This document shows positions 18,661-28,838 of a DNA stretch of 64,000 nt, piece after piece. Numbering within the stretch: the stretch's first letter is position 1; the number at the start of each line of letters is the position of its first letter. The notes beneath the pieces were generated by a model. It saw only the letters and a program-made list of their open reading frames with translations, was not told the origin of the DNA and did no database searches. The stretch is from Campylobacter cuniculorum DSM 23162 = LMG 24588 (GTDB lineage: Bacteria > Campylobacterota > Campylobacteria > Campylobacterales > Campylobacteraceae): positions 1,835,206 to 1,899,205 of the forward strand of contig NZ_CP020867.1 of assembly GCF_002104335.1 (NCBI RefSeq), written 5' to 3'. The position numbers and the translations under genes were made by a program.

Positions 18661-19241
18661 AACTCAATAACATAAACCCTAGAAAGCTTCTAGGGTTTGT
18701 ATTAGAATTTCTTTTTATTCACATCTTCAAGGATATTGTTTGCTATAGTGCTAACAGAATTAGCAATGATAGAAGATTCATTAGCGATTTCAACATTGTC
18801 TTTTGTGCTTTGGTCAATCTGTGAAACACTCTCATTGATTTGAGTGATGCCTTGAGTTTGTTCTTTAATGCTTTCAGCCATATCATTGATGGATTGCACA
18901 AGTAAATTTGTATTGGCTTCTATCTCACTCAAAGACTTTTGAGTCCTTTCAGCAAGTTTTCTTACCTCATCAGCCACAACAGCAAAGCCGCGTCCATGTT
19001 CTCCTGCACGAGCCGCTTCAATGGCAGCATTAAGAGCGAGGAGATTGATTTGGTCAGCTATATCTCCTATAATGCCTGTAACATTTTTAATGTCTTCACT
19101 TTGAGTGATAACATCACTAGTCTTTTGAGAGACATTTTGCATAGAAGAAGTGATTTGCTCTAAGGCTGCAGCGGTTTCTTCTAAAGAAGCTGCTTGGGAA
19201 TTAGAGCTGGAGGTGAGAGATTGGACTGCTGTTTGGAGTTT
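18661..19241 (-). repeat. 581-bp near-identical repeat, copy 1 (chemoreceptor signalling domain)
   Basis: Matches 59908-60488 in the same orientation with only a handful of single-base differences. It covers the shared signalling domain, stop codon and terminator. Similarity ends abruptly upstream within the coiled coil, where the two receptors diverge. Confidence 0.9.
18674..18698. terminator. Terminator of the first chemoreceptor gene
   Basis: Perfect 11-base stem AAACCCTAGAA / TTCTAGGGTTT with a three-base loop, four bases after the chemoreceptor stop. The same hairpin occurs at 59921-59945 after the second chemoreceptor. Confidence 0.8.
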
Positions 19242-20642
19242 TAAGGATTGCTCGTTTAATAAATTTGCCATATGACTTGAAGTTGTAAGCATGGAGCGTA
19301 TATATTTTCCTGTTTCGTTAATATTTTCTAAAATTTTAAGTAAGGCACCCTTGCTTTTACGCGTATCTGCTGTCTGCGTAAAATCATTTTGTTTGAAAAG
19401 CTCCAAGGTGTTTTCAATGGTTTCAAAATTATGATTTAAATCATTTAAAGTTTGATTGAGATAATCTCTTAAATGTTCAAGTTGAGCATTTTTGGAGCTA
19501 ACTTTGATGATATGAGAGAAATTTCCCTCTTTCGCACTTTCCAAACTCTTTGAAATTTCCTCAACATAATGCCTTTCCTCCTCTGAAGTTTTGTAAATTT
19601 TAGCGATATTTTCATTAATAACCTTTGCCATTTGTCCAAATTCATCAGAAGTTTTAATGTCTATATTTTTTACCTTTTGTGATTTAAGATTGAGATAATC
19701 AAAAAATTCTAAAAGACCAAGTTTTAAAGAAGATACAGGCTTAATGATTGCTCTTATAGCAATATTCATAACGATAATTAAACATAAAACAAATATAAAA
19801 ATAGAAACCACAAGATACTGCGTATTATTGTGAAGTTGTTGATAAAGTTCGCTCTCATTGCTCACAACGCAGACTTTCCAGCCTATAAGCTGATTTGAAG
19901 AACAAATTCCTATTTTATCCTCTTGTGCTTCTTTAAAGAATAAAAATTTGTTTTGTATATTGTTTTCAAACAATAATTTTGAAGTTTCATTTTCTTTAAA
20001 AATCAATTCCGGATTGTCAGAAATGACTATTTTTCCATTAGAGTCCATTCCAAAAATTTCAAAGACAGAATTCTTTTCTAATTTTGCAATGTATTCATTC
20101 AAAGGCGTTAAAGCAAGGTCCCCGCTCACAACTCCATAAAAAGCATTGTTTTTAAAAACAGGGGCACTAAAGCCAAAAACAGGAATTTTTTTACTTGCTT
20201 GAATCCAAGCATCACTTAGAATGATATCCTTTCCCGCATTTTTAGCAGCACTAAACCAGCTTCTAGTTCTAGGGTCATATCCACTTGAGGGATAAACATT
20301 GTTTCCATTGCTTCTTAGCATTCTACCATTGCTTTCAATTCCATAATAAATTAAGTTAAATCCTCCCGTTGATTCAACTAAGGCAAGGGTTTTTACAATT
20401 TCATCTTCATCATCAGAATAAATAAGCTTGTCTCTTAATTTATTAATCATATCTTGCTTTTCTCCAATATAAGATTGAAGAAGCATTTGTATAGAATCGA
20501 GCTTATTTTTATAAGTTAAAAATTCAGAATTTAAAGAATTTTCTTTACTATGCATATATTGCAAAGTGCCAAATACCAAAAATCCTAAAATACAAGAGAT
20601 TAAAATCACCAAAGTAGCTTTGGTTGTTAGAGTCCATTTCAT
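18702..20642 (-). CDS. Methyl-accepting chemotaxis protein with dCache sensor (Tlp2/3/4 class)
   Basis: A 646-residue inner-membrane receptor. Helix 1 spans about residues 9-29, and a periplasmic dCache_1-type sensor runs to about 270 with the motif YDPRTRSWF, an element of ligand-binding dCache domains. Helix 2 ([19 protein letters not shown]) lies near 275-295, followed by a HAMP-like segment and the cytoplasmic coiled coil. The tip is [19 protein letters not shown], the highly conserved CheA/CheW contact. The last ~185 residues are identical to those of the receptor at 59949-61709. A TATAAT box lies near 20670-20675 and AAGGAAAA precedes the ATG. The ligand cannot be told from sequence. 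Confidence 0.9.
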   Translation of the reverse strand: MKWTLTTKATLVILISCILGFLVFGTLQYMHSKENSLNSEFLTYKNKLDSIQMLLQSYIGEKQDMINKLRDKLIYSDDEDEIVKTLALVESTGGFNLIYYGIESNGRMLRSNGNNVYPSSGYDPRTRSWFSAAKNAGKDIILSDAWIQASKKIPVFGFSAPVFKNNAFYGVVSGDLALTPLNEYIAKLEKNSVFEIFGMDSNGKIVISDNPELIFKENETSKLLFENNIQNKFLFFKEAQEDKIGICSSNQLIGWKVCVVSNESELYQQLHNNTQYLVVSIFIFVLCLIIVMNIAIRAIIKPVSSLKLGLLEFFDYLNLKSQKVKNIDIKTSDEFGQMAKVINENIAKIYKTSEEERHYVEEISKSLESAKEGNFSHIIKVSSKNAQLEHLRDYLNQTLNDLNHNFETIENTLELFKQNDFTQTADTRKSKGALLKILENINETGKYIRSMLTTSSHMANLLNEQSLKLQTAVQSLTSSSNSQAASLEETAAALEQITSSMQNVSQKTSDVITQSEDIKNVTGIIGDIADQINLLALNAAIEAARAGEHGRGFAVVADEVRKLAERTQKSLSEIEANTNLLVQSINDMAESIKEQTQGITQINESVSQIDQSTKDNVEIANESSIIANSVSTIANNILEDVNKKKF

Positions 20643-20669
20643 TTTTTTTCCTTTAAAAACGACTTAAAA

Positions 20670-20675
20670 ATTATA
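20670..20675 (-). promoter_or_regulatory. -10 box of the first chemoreceptor gene
   Basis: TATAAT on the minus strand about 30 bases before the start codon, inside TTATATATAA. Farther upstream, a run of about 14 T near 20709-20722 is the only other notable element in the 229-base gap. Confidence 0.4.
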
Positions 20676-20871
20676 TATAATGTTTATCTAAGTTAAGTCA
20701 TTATATCGTTTTTTTTTTTTTTCTAAGTTTAAAAAATAAGAAAAATTTAGATAAAAAATAAAAAAATTATTACTTAAAGTAACAAAAATTTTATTATGGT
20801 TAAAATACTGATAATTCTTATTTTAGATTTAAAAATTATTTTTCAATTTTTTGAAAAATTTAATCCCCAAA

Positions 20872-23106
20872 TCATTGCTTTACCTCAAATCTCACCTCAT
20901 CACTCTCCCCGCTCTCACTGATGATAAAAAGAGAATAAATTTTTGGTTTTAAATCCAAAATTCGGCTTGTTGCTTCTCCTTCGTAGATTAATTTTTGATT
21001 CAGATACCAAAAAACTTTTTCATTTTTTAAATTCGCTATTTTAACCACAAGAGCCTTTTGTTTATCAAAATCCCTAGCTAAAAGAATGTTTAAATTTTGT
21101 TTTGGATACAGAATTTTGATATTTTTTTCACTCTTAAAATTTAAATTTTCTTGATGTAAAAAATCAAGTGCATTCAAAGGCAAATCAAGCTTAATCTGTA
21201 TTTTTGCATCCTTAAAATTTTCATCTTTTGAATCCACTTCTTTGCCTTGAAATTCATAAATTCTTTTCAAAAAAGGTGAAGTGCGTAAAATTTTAGCCTC
21301 CTTTGGATAAAGAGTGTATGTATAGGCTCCGCCTAATCTCTCATCATAGCGATATTTACTCATCAAATCAAGTTTTATATTAAACAAATCTTGAGGCATT
21401 TGAAATTCCAAATCCAGCCTATCAAGTAAGGATAAAAGCTCAAAAAACAAATCCCCGGCTATACTCACTCCATACAAATTTGCATTCGCTTGTGCGTTAA
21501 AATTTCCCACCCAAACTCCTAAGGTGTATCGCGGTGTTGCACCCAAAGCTAAGGCATCTTTTCTGCCATAACTTGTCCCTGTTTTCCAAGAAACAATCTT
21601 TGTTTTATCATAATTTTGCAAACCAAATCTTTGCACATTCTTCATACTCTGTAAGGTTAAATACGCACTACCCTTTGAAAACATTGTTTTTAAGCCCTTT
21701 AAAGGCTCATCTCTTAAGAAAGATAAATCCGCTATTTGTCCATAATTTGCCAAGCCCAAATAAAGCTGGGTTAAATCTTCAAGACTTAATTCTTTTGTGC
21801 CTAAAATCAAAGAAAGCCCGTATTTTTGATAATCTTCATCTTTAAAATCCAAAAAATATTTCAACTTATAAAAAAATTTCTCATAACCATAATTTTGCAA
21901 AAGCGAAACAAAAGGCACGTTTAAGGATTTTTGTAAGGCTTCTTCAGCAGAAATTAAACCATAATATTTTTTGTTTGCATTTTGGGGATTAAAATTCGAA
22001 AAAAAAGTCGGAACATCGAGCAAGATAGACTTTGGACTTATAAGTCCCTCATCAATGCTTAGAGCAAATAAAAAAGGTTTAAGGGTAGAACCTTCGCTTC
22101 TTTTAGCCCTTGCACCGTTGATTTGCCCTAAATTTTCCAAATCATAAAAATCTTGAGAACCCACATAAGCTAGAATTTTATACGTTTGCGTGTCGGCTAA
22201 AATGATGGCTAAATTTTGTATGCCCTTTTGTTTTAAACCCTGTGCAAATTCTAAGGCTTTGTTTTCAAATTTGATTTGTAATTTTTTATCAATACTTGAA
22301 ACAACTTGCTTTTTATCTTCACTCAAAAGCTTCAAAGCAAGATGAGGGGCTATATTTTTATGGGTTTTAAAATGAGGCAAAGGCTCTTTTAAAGAAAGCT
22401 CGAAAATATCTTTTTCTATGATTTTTTTATCGTAAAGTTTTTTTAAAAGAAGGTCGCGTTTTTTTAAAAGTAAATTTTTGTTTTTTTCTAAATGAATCAA
22501 TCCGGGTTGATTGGGTAAAACTGCTAAAAGTGCGGCTTGTGCCCAAGTTAAATTCTTAGGATTTTTATCAAAATAAAACAAAATTGCCGATTCAAAGCCA
22601 ACAAGATTGCGTCCATAAGGTGCATTGCTAAGATACAATCTTAAAATTTCCTCTTTTGTGAAATGATTTTCTAAGGCAAAACTTTGAATCATTTCGTTTA
22701 ATTTATTTAAATAGGTCCTGTTTTTTTTATCCCAAAGTTTAATGGTTTGCATACTTATAGTGCTTGCACCTGTTCTTTGATTGAGAAAAATATTATTTTT
22801 CAAAGCCCTTAAAAGTGCTAAAAAATCCACACCTTTATGAGAATAAAAATTCCTATCCTCATAATTTATCACAGCGATTTTTAATCTTTGTGGAATTTCC
22901 CTTGCCTGAATATGCCACTGATCTTCTTGATTTAAAAAAACGCTTAAAAGCTCTCCATTTCTATCATACAAAACCTTGCTGTATCTGCTTTGAAATGTTT
23001 TTAAAAATTCTGTTTTATCAAAACTAAAATACACAAAAGCAGCCCAAAAAAAGAATAAAATTCCAAGAATTCCAAAAATTTTTAGAATATTTTTTAGAAT
23101 TTTCAT
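20872..23106 (-). CDS. pbpC: Penicillin-binding protein 1C (bifunctional glycosyltransferase/transpeptidase)
   Basis: An N-terminal membrane anchor (about residues 8-28) precedes a GT51 transglycosylase domain (YEDRNFYSHKGVDFLALLRA with the catalytic Glu; GASTISMQTIKLW). The transpeptidase domain has SxxK in EGSTLKPFLF, SLN in KSLNVPF and KTGTSYGRKDA. The C-terminus after about residue 640 matches the BiPBP_C type domain of PBP1C. It polymerises and may crosslink peptidoglycan outside the inner membrane. It overlaps the macroglobulin gene by four bases (ATGA). This pairing is the same as yfhM-pbpC in enteric bacteria. Confidence 0.92.
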   Translation of the reverse strand: MKILKNILKIFGILGILFFFWAAFVYFSFDKTEFLKTFQSRYSKVLYDRNGELLSVFLNQEDQWHIQAREIPQRLKIAVINYEDRNFYSHKGVDFLALLRALKNNIFLNQRTGASTISMQTIKLWDKKNRTYLNKLNEMIQSFALENHFTKEEILRLYLSNAPYGRNLVGFESAILFYFDKNPKNLTWAQAALLAVLPNQPGLIHLEKNKNLLLKKRDLLLKKLYDKKIIEKDIFELSLKEPLPHFKTHKNIAPHLALKLLSEDKKQVVSSIDKKLQIKFENKALEFAQGLKQKGIQNLAIILADTQTYKILAYVGSQDFYDLENLGQINGARAKRSEGSTLKPFLFALSIDEGLISPKSILLDVPTFFSNFNPQNANKKYYGLISAEEALQKSLNVPFVSLLQNYGYEKFFYKLKYFLDFKDEDYQKYGLSLILGTKELSLEDLTQLYLGLANYGQIADLSFLRDEPLKGLKTMFSKGSAYLTLQSMKNVQRFGLQNYDKTKIVSWKTGTSYGRKDALALGATPRYTLGVWVGNFNAQANANLYGVSIAGDLFFELLSLLDRLDLEFQMPQDLFNIKLDLMSKYRYDERLGGAYTYTLYPKEAKILRTSPFLKRIYEFQGKEVDSKDENFKDAKIQIKLDLPLNALDFLHQENLNFKSEKNIKILYPKQNLNILLARDFDKQKALVVKIANLKNEKVFWYLNQKLIYEGEATSRILDLKPKIYSLFIISESGESDEVRFEVKQ

Positions 23107-26100
23107 CTCTCTACACTGACTTTTTCACTCTCACTCAAAGCTTGATAAGTTCCATCATACATAGCCTCCGCAAAGGCTCCACTTAAGGTATAAGTTCCCG
23201 GAGTGATTGCATTGAGTTTTATAAAAAAGCTCTTAGAATCATACAAATCAAAAAACCACATAATTTTATCATCTCTTATATCTATGAAATCATAATGCGA
23301 ATTTTTGGCAAATTCCGGCATTTTATCGTCTAAAAGTGTATTTGCTGGCTCCCAACCACTTGGTAAAATTTGAGTTAAGGCTATATTTTGGACTCCAGAG
23401 CTTGTTGAATCAAGACTTATTTTTAATTTCATATAAAAACTTTGAGAAGATTTGAGTCTTTTTTCATCAATTTTTTCACCCTTTTCATTGTAAAATTCTC
23501 TCACAATACTCAAACGATTGCTAAAAGCTTTGGAATTTTTAAGCTTGATTCCCTCTTGCTCAAAACTCACAAAAATATCTTTTTTTGTTTTGATGATAGC
23601 TTTTTCTTGTGTGAGCTTAAAATTTTGAGCTTGATTTTGTGTGAGTGCAATCTCCTCTCCATTTAAATTCAAACTTGCATCCATAAAATTATCTTGTGCT
23701 TTTTGCAAATTCACACTTTGAGCTAAAGCATAAAGCAAATAAGCCGAGCTTTGTGTCGATAAATAATCATTTGAAAGCAAAGCCTCGCTAAGTTCTTTTA
23801 ATAAAACTTCATTATTTTCTCCATAAATTTCTTTATAGGCATTGAAGATTATAGCCTTATCGCGAAGAGCCGTGCCGTAAGTGTTTGCATAAAAATTATA
23901 AGATGAATCAGGCTCTGTAGAAGCAAGGCTGGCAATTTTTTTTGCTGTTTCTTCCATACCGCTTAGTTTATAAGCCGCTCCAAGTTGCCATTTTGAAGTA
24001 TTATTAAGACGATTTAAATCCTCATAAAGTAGATTCATCGCACCGATATTAGGTTCTTTTGCAAGGGCAAGTAAATACAAAGAATTAGCCTTTAAATCCA
24101 AAATATAATCCTCATTATCGTCATTTGAACGGATGAAATTCTTTTCATATTTTATCCATCTTTGAAGCATTCCATCGGGGACAAAATATCCATTTTCTTT
24201 GGCTAAAAGCAAAAACATTCCGGCATAATTACTTCCCCATAAACTCGAATCCTCTCCTCCTCTCCAATACGCAAAACCTCCATTGCTTGTTTGAAATTTA
24301 GAGTATTCTTCTATGGTGGTGTTGATATGGTTGATTGCTTCTTGTTTATCAAAATGAGTGCTTAATTTATCAATAAAAATTTGTGGCAAGGCTGCAGAAG
24401 TGATTTGTTCTATACAACCATAGGGATAACGTATAAGATATTTTAAACGTTTGTCTAAATTAACAATAGGAGTCGGTGAAAGCTCTAGCACAGCACTGCG
24501 CGTTGTTTTTATAAAATCATCGCTTAAAGCAAATTCTTTGCTCTCTCCAGCCTTAATCCATTGCGTTTGGCTCTCGTAAGTATAAGGATTAATCGCCTTT
24601 ATATCAATAGGTATCTCATCCTTATAAACATAATCCTTAGTTTTTAACTCAAACTCTATCGTATCCATTCCCACAGCTTCTTGGCTCAATTTTGCGTTGA
24701 TAAAAACATCTTTGCTTTTTTCTTGACCAAATTCTATTTTCACCTCATTTTTATCAAAATGGATTAAATCTTGTTGGCTTTTAAGGGTTAAAATCGCTTC
24801 TTTAACAGCATCTTCTGTCTTAAAAATTCGTGCTAAAAACTCAAATTCATCTCCATTTCTTAAGACTCTTGGAAGTGTTTCTTGCATAAGCACAGGAGAG
24901 CTTACTTGTATATTTTTTTCTTTGCTGGCAAAGGCATTGTCGCGACCGGCTATGAGCATAGCACGCACAGAACCAACATAATTTGGCATATTAAATTTAA
25001 CCTTAGCATAACCTCGAGCATCACTTTGCATAGGGGCTTGATAAAGGGCAATATTTTTAAATCTTTGTGCTGTATCATCAAGATTTTTACTTAAAACTTT
25101 ATTCATTGCATTCACATTAAAACCATCTCCACCCGTTGCTTTAGGAATGATTTGACTATAATTATCATAAGTGAGAAGGGCTAATCCCCTTTTAGCATAA
25201 AAATACCCCCAAATATCAGGAGTTTTAAAATTTGTTAAATCCAACACACCCTCATCAACCACCGCTAAAGTATAAGTGAAGGGCTTGTTATCCTTACTCT
25301 GTATTTCTATCTCAAAATCATCTCCGGGCAGAATTTTTTCAGGCGTTTTAAGCTCGAGTTCAAGTTTGTTAGAAGGATCCTCAACCCTTAAAGGCACAAC
25401 ACCAAAGAGTCGCAAAGCTCTGTCATTTTCAAGCTTTTGATAATCTTGAAAGAGACTCACACTCACATAAATATTTGGCAGGTATTCTTTTTTAATAGGA
25501 ATATCAAGCGTCGTGCTTGTTTGCTCTGTATCGATGACAAAGCTGTCAATGATTTTTGTATCATCACTCAAGCTCACTAAGGCTTTTGCTCCCTTAATGC
25601 TTTCAAATTCAAGCTTTGCAATATCATTAATATGATAAATTGTTTTATCGCTTTTAATCCTTAAAGAACTCAACACATTAGCCCGGCTTGGCTCACCCCA
25701 AGAACTCACATAAAAGCTCTCTCCCGCACTAACACCCGTTTGCTCATCGCTTAATTCTATAAACATTTCTCCATAATATCCCTTTGTATCAAATTCAAAA
25801 TTTAAAGGAGAATTTGAACTTATAAGCTCTCCTGTGGCGATTAAATTTGAGTTTTTATCCCTTTTAATCGAACGTAAAAAATCATTATAAGAATCATAAT
25901 CCCACCACCAAGAATAGCGATTTTCATAAATGCGATAAACAAGCTTTTTACCTGCAAGTAAATTTTCATTCAAATCACTCACCAACACACTAAAATCAAT
26001 CTTAGAGCCTTGTTTAACATAACGATTTTCAAGAGCTTTAATCCCTATAAAATAATCATATTTATAAAGCTGCACATCCTTAAGAGCCTTAACGGAACGA

Positions 26101-28364
26101 CCGCCACTTTCAAAAACATCACTGACTATTCTTGCATTAAAATTATAGCCTTGTGCGTTAAGAATTTTGCTTGGAAATTCTGCAGACACTTCAGCCTTGC
26201 CATCCGCATCTAAAACGCCTTGATGGCTTTGAGTACTGCTAAGATTGAGTAAGGTTGGATTTTCAAAGATATAATTTGGATATTTAGAATTGCTATAAAT
26301 TTTTGGCCAAAAATCAATCTTGGTTTCATATTTTAAATTCCCTGCCTTTGCACCAAAAAGATATTGAGCATCAATAGTATAGAATAATTTTTCATCTTGC
26401 TTAAGCGTCAAATTCTCCTCTGTATTAAGCTTGACTTTAATGCGATTTGGCACGATACTTTGCATCAAAATATCTTTGTAAAAACTCTGTTTAGCCGCTT
26501 CAATTTTTATTTTATAAATTCCATTTAAATCATTTTTATCTGTATCAATTTTTTCATAAAAAAATCCATCGCTTTGTGGTTTTAATACCTTTTCATCGAT
26601 AATCTTTTGTCCTTGAGGATTAAAAAGTGTAAAAGTGATGGGGTGAGAAAGGGATGTTTTATCATTTCTTGCAACAACATTTAAATGCACACTCTCGCCC
26701 GGACGATAGACATCTTTATCGGTATAGATAAAAGCTTTGATTTGACCTTGAACTTGCAAACCATCGACCTCATAACCCTCTGTAGATAAAGGACTTGTAA
26801 GCTTTAGCACACTTGCTTGAGAATCTTTACTTGCTAAAATATACAAAATATTGCCCTCATAATCAAAAAACGCATTGCCCTCTTTATCAGTCAATTGAGT
26901 TTTTACAAGCTCATTTGCAGGGCTTATAAGCTCTATTTTGACATTGCTTAAAGCAGAATTTTGAACAAAATCTCTTGTATGGATATAAAGTTTATCATTG
27001 ATTTTTTGAGCAATGACTGCGATATTTGAAAAGATAAGATTTTTAGTGATATGGGCATTGTTAAGAATTTTATACTCCTCCTCTTCATTTTCAAAATCAT
27101 AACTCACTGCGTCTTTTTTAAAATCCACCCTTATAACAAAGACTCCTCCAAGATTTTTAAACTCATTTAAATCCAAAATTGTATTGACCCATTGATTTTG
27201 CACATTTTTAATCTTAAGTTCTTTTTGAAGCACCTTTTTACCCATATATCTCATATCATTTGTAAAATCATAATCATCTATAGCAGCCTTTTTATCTCCT
27301 TCTAAATTTTTATATCTTAAATATTCGCTGATATTTTGAGGAAAAATCTGCCAAAGGCTGAAAGAAATTTCATTGATATTGAGCGTTTTTATACCGACTT
27401 CTCCTTTGGCATCAGTGGCTAAAAATATCCCATCTTGTGCAAAAGACAAAGCAGGCGGTAAATTTTTTAATCTCACTTCCACCTCTTCACCTTGATGGAT
27501 TAAACCTTGAGAGGATTTAAGCCCTTTCATTAAGTGTATTTTGTAGTTTGAATTGAGAATAAAATTTGCAGAAATTTTGAGCTCTTTTCCCACGCTCCAA
27601 GCCTTAAAAGGAAGTTCAGGTTTTAAACTTATAAAATCTTTAAAATTTTGTTTTTCATCTAAATTTTGTGAAAATTTTAATGTGATAATATTTTCATCAA
27701 AAGAATTGCTTATGACCCTAAAATCCTCATTTGTATCTTGAGTTGGGCTTTGAAATTGAGTTTTAAAAGGTTCTTTTAAACCTAATTTTTTATCATCAAG
27801 CTCTAAGATGAGTTCTTGACTCTTTGTTTTAAGATTAAAATTTTCGCTTTCTAAACGATAAAAATCCTTTAAATCTTTGAGTGTGAAAGCAAGATTTTCA
27901 CCCTCTATGCTTAAATTTAAGGATTCTTTTAAAAGATTTAAATCATAAAAAGCATTCTTAGGAAGGTCTAAAATCAGTCTTGATTTTTGCTTGTCTAAGT
28001 TTTCAAAATGAGAATTAAAAAATTCAAAATTCACAAAAGGGGTGTTAAATTCTAAATCAATAGGAATTTGAGCTAAAACAAAACTCAAGGTATAAGCTGT
28101 ATTTGCTCTTAATTTTGGATACAAATGCACAATATTGTCTTTGATTTTTATGTCAATATTGACTTTTTCATCATTGAGCACAGCATTGATTTGCTTTAAA
28201 TTTTTATCCTCATCGCTTAAAGAATTTGGCATAAATTCTACAAAAAGAGTGGAATCTTTTATCATACCGCTACTTTTTGCCCTAATCAAAGATGTGTTTT
28301 CACTCTGTGAATCGCTACAAGCTGTCAAAAGCAAAGCTATAATAAATCCTAAAATCCACCTCAT
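23103..28364 (-). CDS. Bacterial alpha-2-macroglobulin lipoprotein
   Basis: The start at 28364 gives MRWILGFIIALLLTACSDS, a lipoprotein signal with lipobox LTAC; AAGGAAA lies seven bases upstream. The rest of the ~1,750 residues is the MG-domain, bait and thioester architecture of bacterial alpha-2-macroglobulins (YfhM type). Examples are VYRPGESVHLNVVARN (MG2), the thioester YPYGCIEQITSAALPQ (Cys-Ile-Glu-Gln), and an alpha/alpha toroid after it. Such proteins trap proteases in the periplasm and are thought to protect the envelope while PBP1C repairs peptidoglycan. Coupled to pbpC by a four-base overlap. The GTG/TTG starts farther upstream would spoil the signal peptide. Confidence 0.9.
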   Translation of the reverse strand: MRWILGFIIALLLTACSDSQSENTSLIRAKSSGMIKDSTLFVEFMPNSLSDEDKNLKQINAVLNDEKVNIDIKIKDNIVHLYPKLRANTAYTLSFVLAQIPIDLEFNTPFVNFEFFNSHFENLDKQKSRLILDLPKNAFYDLNLLKESLNLSIEGENLAFTLKDLKDFYRLESENFNLKTKSQELILELDDKKLGLKEPFKTQFQSPTQDTNEDFRVISNSFDENIITLKFSQNLDEKQNFKDFISLKPELPFKAWSVGKELKISANFILNSNYKIHLMKGLKSSQGLIHQGEEVEVRLKNLPPALSFAQDGIFLATDAKGEVGIKTLNINEISFSLWQIFPQNISEYLRYKNLEGDKKAAIDDYDFTNDMRYMGKKVLQKELKIKNVQNQWVNTILDLNEFKNLGGVFVIRVDFKKDAVSYDFENEEEEYKILNNAHITKNLIFSNIAVIAQKINDKLYIHTRDFVQNSALSNVKIELISPANELVKTQLTDKEGNAFFDYEGNILYILASKDSQASVLKLTSPLSTEGYEVDGLQVQGQIKAFIYTDKDVYRPGESVHLNVVARNDKTSLSHPITFTLFNPQGQKIIDEKVLKPQSDGFFYEKIDTDKNDLNGIYKIKIEAAKQSFYKDILMQSIVPNRIKVKLNTEENLTLKQDEKLFYTIDAQYLFGAKAGNLKYETKIDFWPKIYSNSKYPNYIFENPTLLNLSSTQSHQGVLDADGKAEVSAEFPSKILNAQGYNFNARIVSDVFESGGRSVKALKDVQLYKYDYFIGIKALENRYVKQGSKIDFSVLVSDLNENLLAGKKLVYRIYENRYSWWWDYDSYNDFLRSIKRDKNSNLIATGELISSNSPLNFEFDTKGYYGEMFIELSDEQTGVSAGESFYVSSWGEPSRANVLSSLRIKSDKTIYHINDIAKLEFESIKGAKALVSLSDDTKIIDSFVIDTEQTSTTLDIPIKKEYLPNIYVSVSLFQDYQKLENDRALRLFGVVPLRVEDPSNKLELELKTPEKILPGDDFEIEIQSKDNKPFTYTLAVVDEGVLDLTNFKTPDIWGYFYAKRGLALLTYDNYSQIIPKATGGDGFNVNAMNKVLSKNLDDTAQRFKNIALYQAPMQSDARGYAKVKFNMPNYVGSVRAMLIAGRDNAFASKEKNIQVSSPVLMQETLPRVLRNGDEFEFLARIFKTEDAVKEAILTLKSQQDLIHFDKNEVKIEFGQEKSKDVFINAKLSQEAVGMDTIEFELKTKDYVYKDEIPIDIKAINPYTYESQTQWIKAGESKEFALSDDFIKTTRSAVLELSPTPIVNLDKRLKYLIRYPYGCIEQITSAALPQIFIDKLSTHFDKQEAINHINTTIEEYSKFQTSNGGFAYWRGGEDSSLWGSNYAGMFLLLAKENGYFVPDGMLQRWIKYEKNFIRSNDDNEDYILDLKANSLYLLALAKEPNIGAMNLLYEDLNRLNNTSKWQLGAAYKLSGMEETAKKIASLASTEPDSSYNFYANTYGTALRDKAIIFNAYKEIYGENNEVLLKELSEALLSNDYLSTQSSAYLLYALAQSVNLQKAQDNFMDASLNLNGEEIALTQNQAQNFKLTQEKAIIKTKKDIFVSFEQEGIKLKNSKAFSNRLSIVREFYNEKGEKIDEKRLKSSQSFYMKLKISLDSTSSGVQNIALTQILPSGWEPANTLLDDKMPEFAKNSHYDFIDIRDDKIMWFFDLYDSKSFFIKLNAITPGTYTLSGAFAEAMYDGTYQALSESEKVSVER

Positions 28365-28409
28365 CGCAAGTTTCCTTAAATTCTCCAAATTTTTTGCAAA
28401 TAAATCTAA

Positions 28410-28422
28410 ATTATACTATAAT
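28410..28422. promoter_or_regulatory. Divergent -10 boxes between the macroglobulin gene and the small periplasmic gene
   Basis: TTATACTATAAT contains TATAAT on the plus strand (28417-28422) and TATAAT on the minus strand (28415-28410). The sites overlap, so the two divergent promoters may compete. Confidence 0.4.
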
Positions 28423-28481
28423 TTCACATTCGCTTCACTTAATTTTTATAAAATTGCAAAATATTTTCTAAGGAGAAAACG

Positions 28482-28838
28482 ATGAAAAAAATTCTTGCTA
28501 CGCTTTTAATAGCTCTTGTCAGCACAGCCTATGCGGATGGAATTTACGGGACTATTGTAGATGTCAATGATGCAACAAAGACAATTTTAGTCGAAACAAC
28601 TTATGGAGAAAGGCTGAATATGAAAATTCTTCCAAATACCGAAATTGATATGGACGATTGCGGACTTTTTGGTATGGATAAATACGGCACTTTCAAAGAC
28701 CTTAAAGTGGGAACTTTTTTAGAAGCAGAAATTTTCTATGGGTATCAAAATCCAAACACTCAACCAAATCAACCTGCACAAATTAAAGATGTAAGCGTTA
28801 GAAAAATCGACATAGAATGCAGAAGAAGAGCTTATTAA
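28482..28838 (+). CDS. Small periplasmic protein of unknown function
   Basis: A 118-residue protein with a clear signal peptide (MKKILATLLIALVSTAYA, cleavage after AYA). The mature part of about 100 residues looks like a small beta-barrel (GIYGTIVDVNDATKTILVET), of the type found in DUF5666/OB-fold periplasmic proteins, and ends with a basic tail. It has two Cys (near residues 62 and 114) that could pair. AAGGAGA lies before the ATG. I do not recognise a specific family and give no function. Confidence 0.75.
   Translation: MKKILATLLIALVSTAYADGIYGTIVDVNDATKTILVETTYGERLNMKILPNTEIDMDDCGLFGMDKYGTFKDLKVGTFLEAEIFYGYQNPNTQPNQPAQIKDVSVRKIDIECRRRAY

Noticed and set aside
20709-20722. Long poly-T run upstream of the first chemoreceptor
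   Set aside because: A/T runs are common in this AT-rich genome; this one lies upstream of the promoter and no effect on a reading frame is visible.
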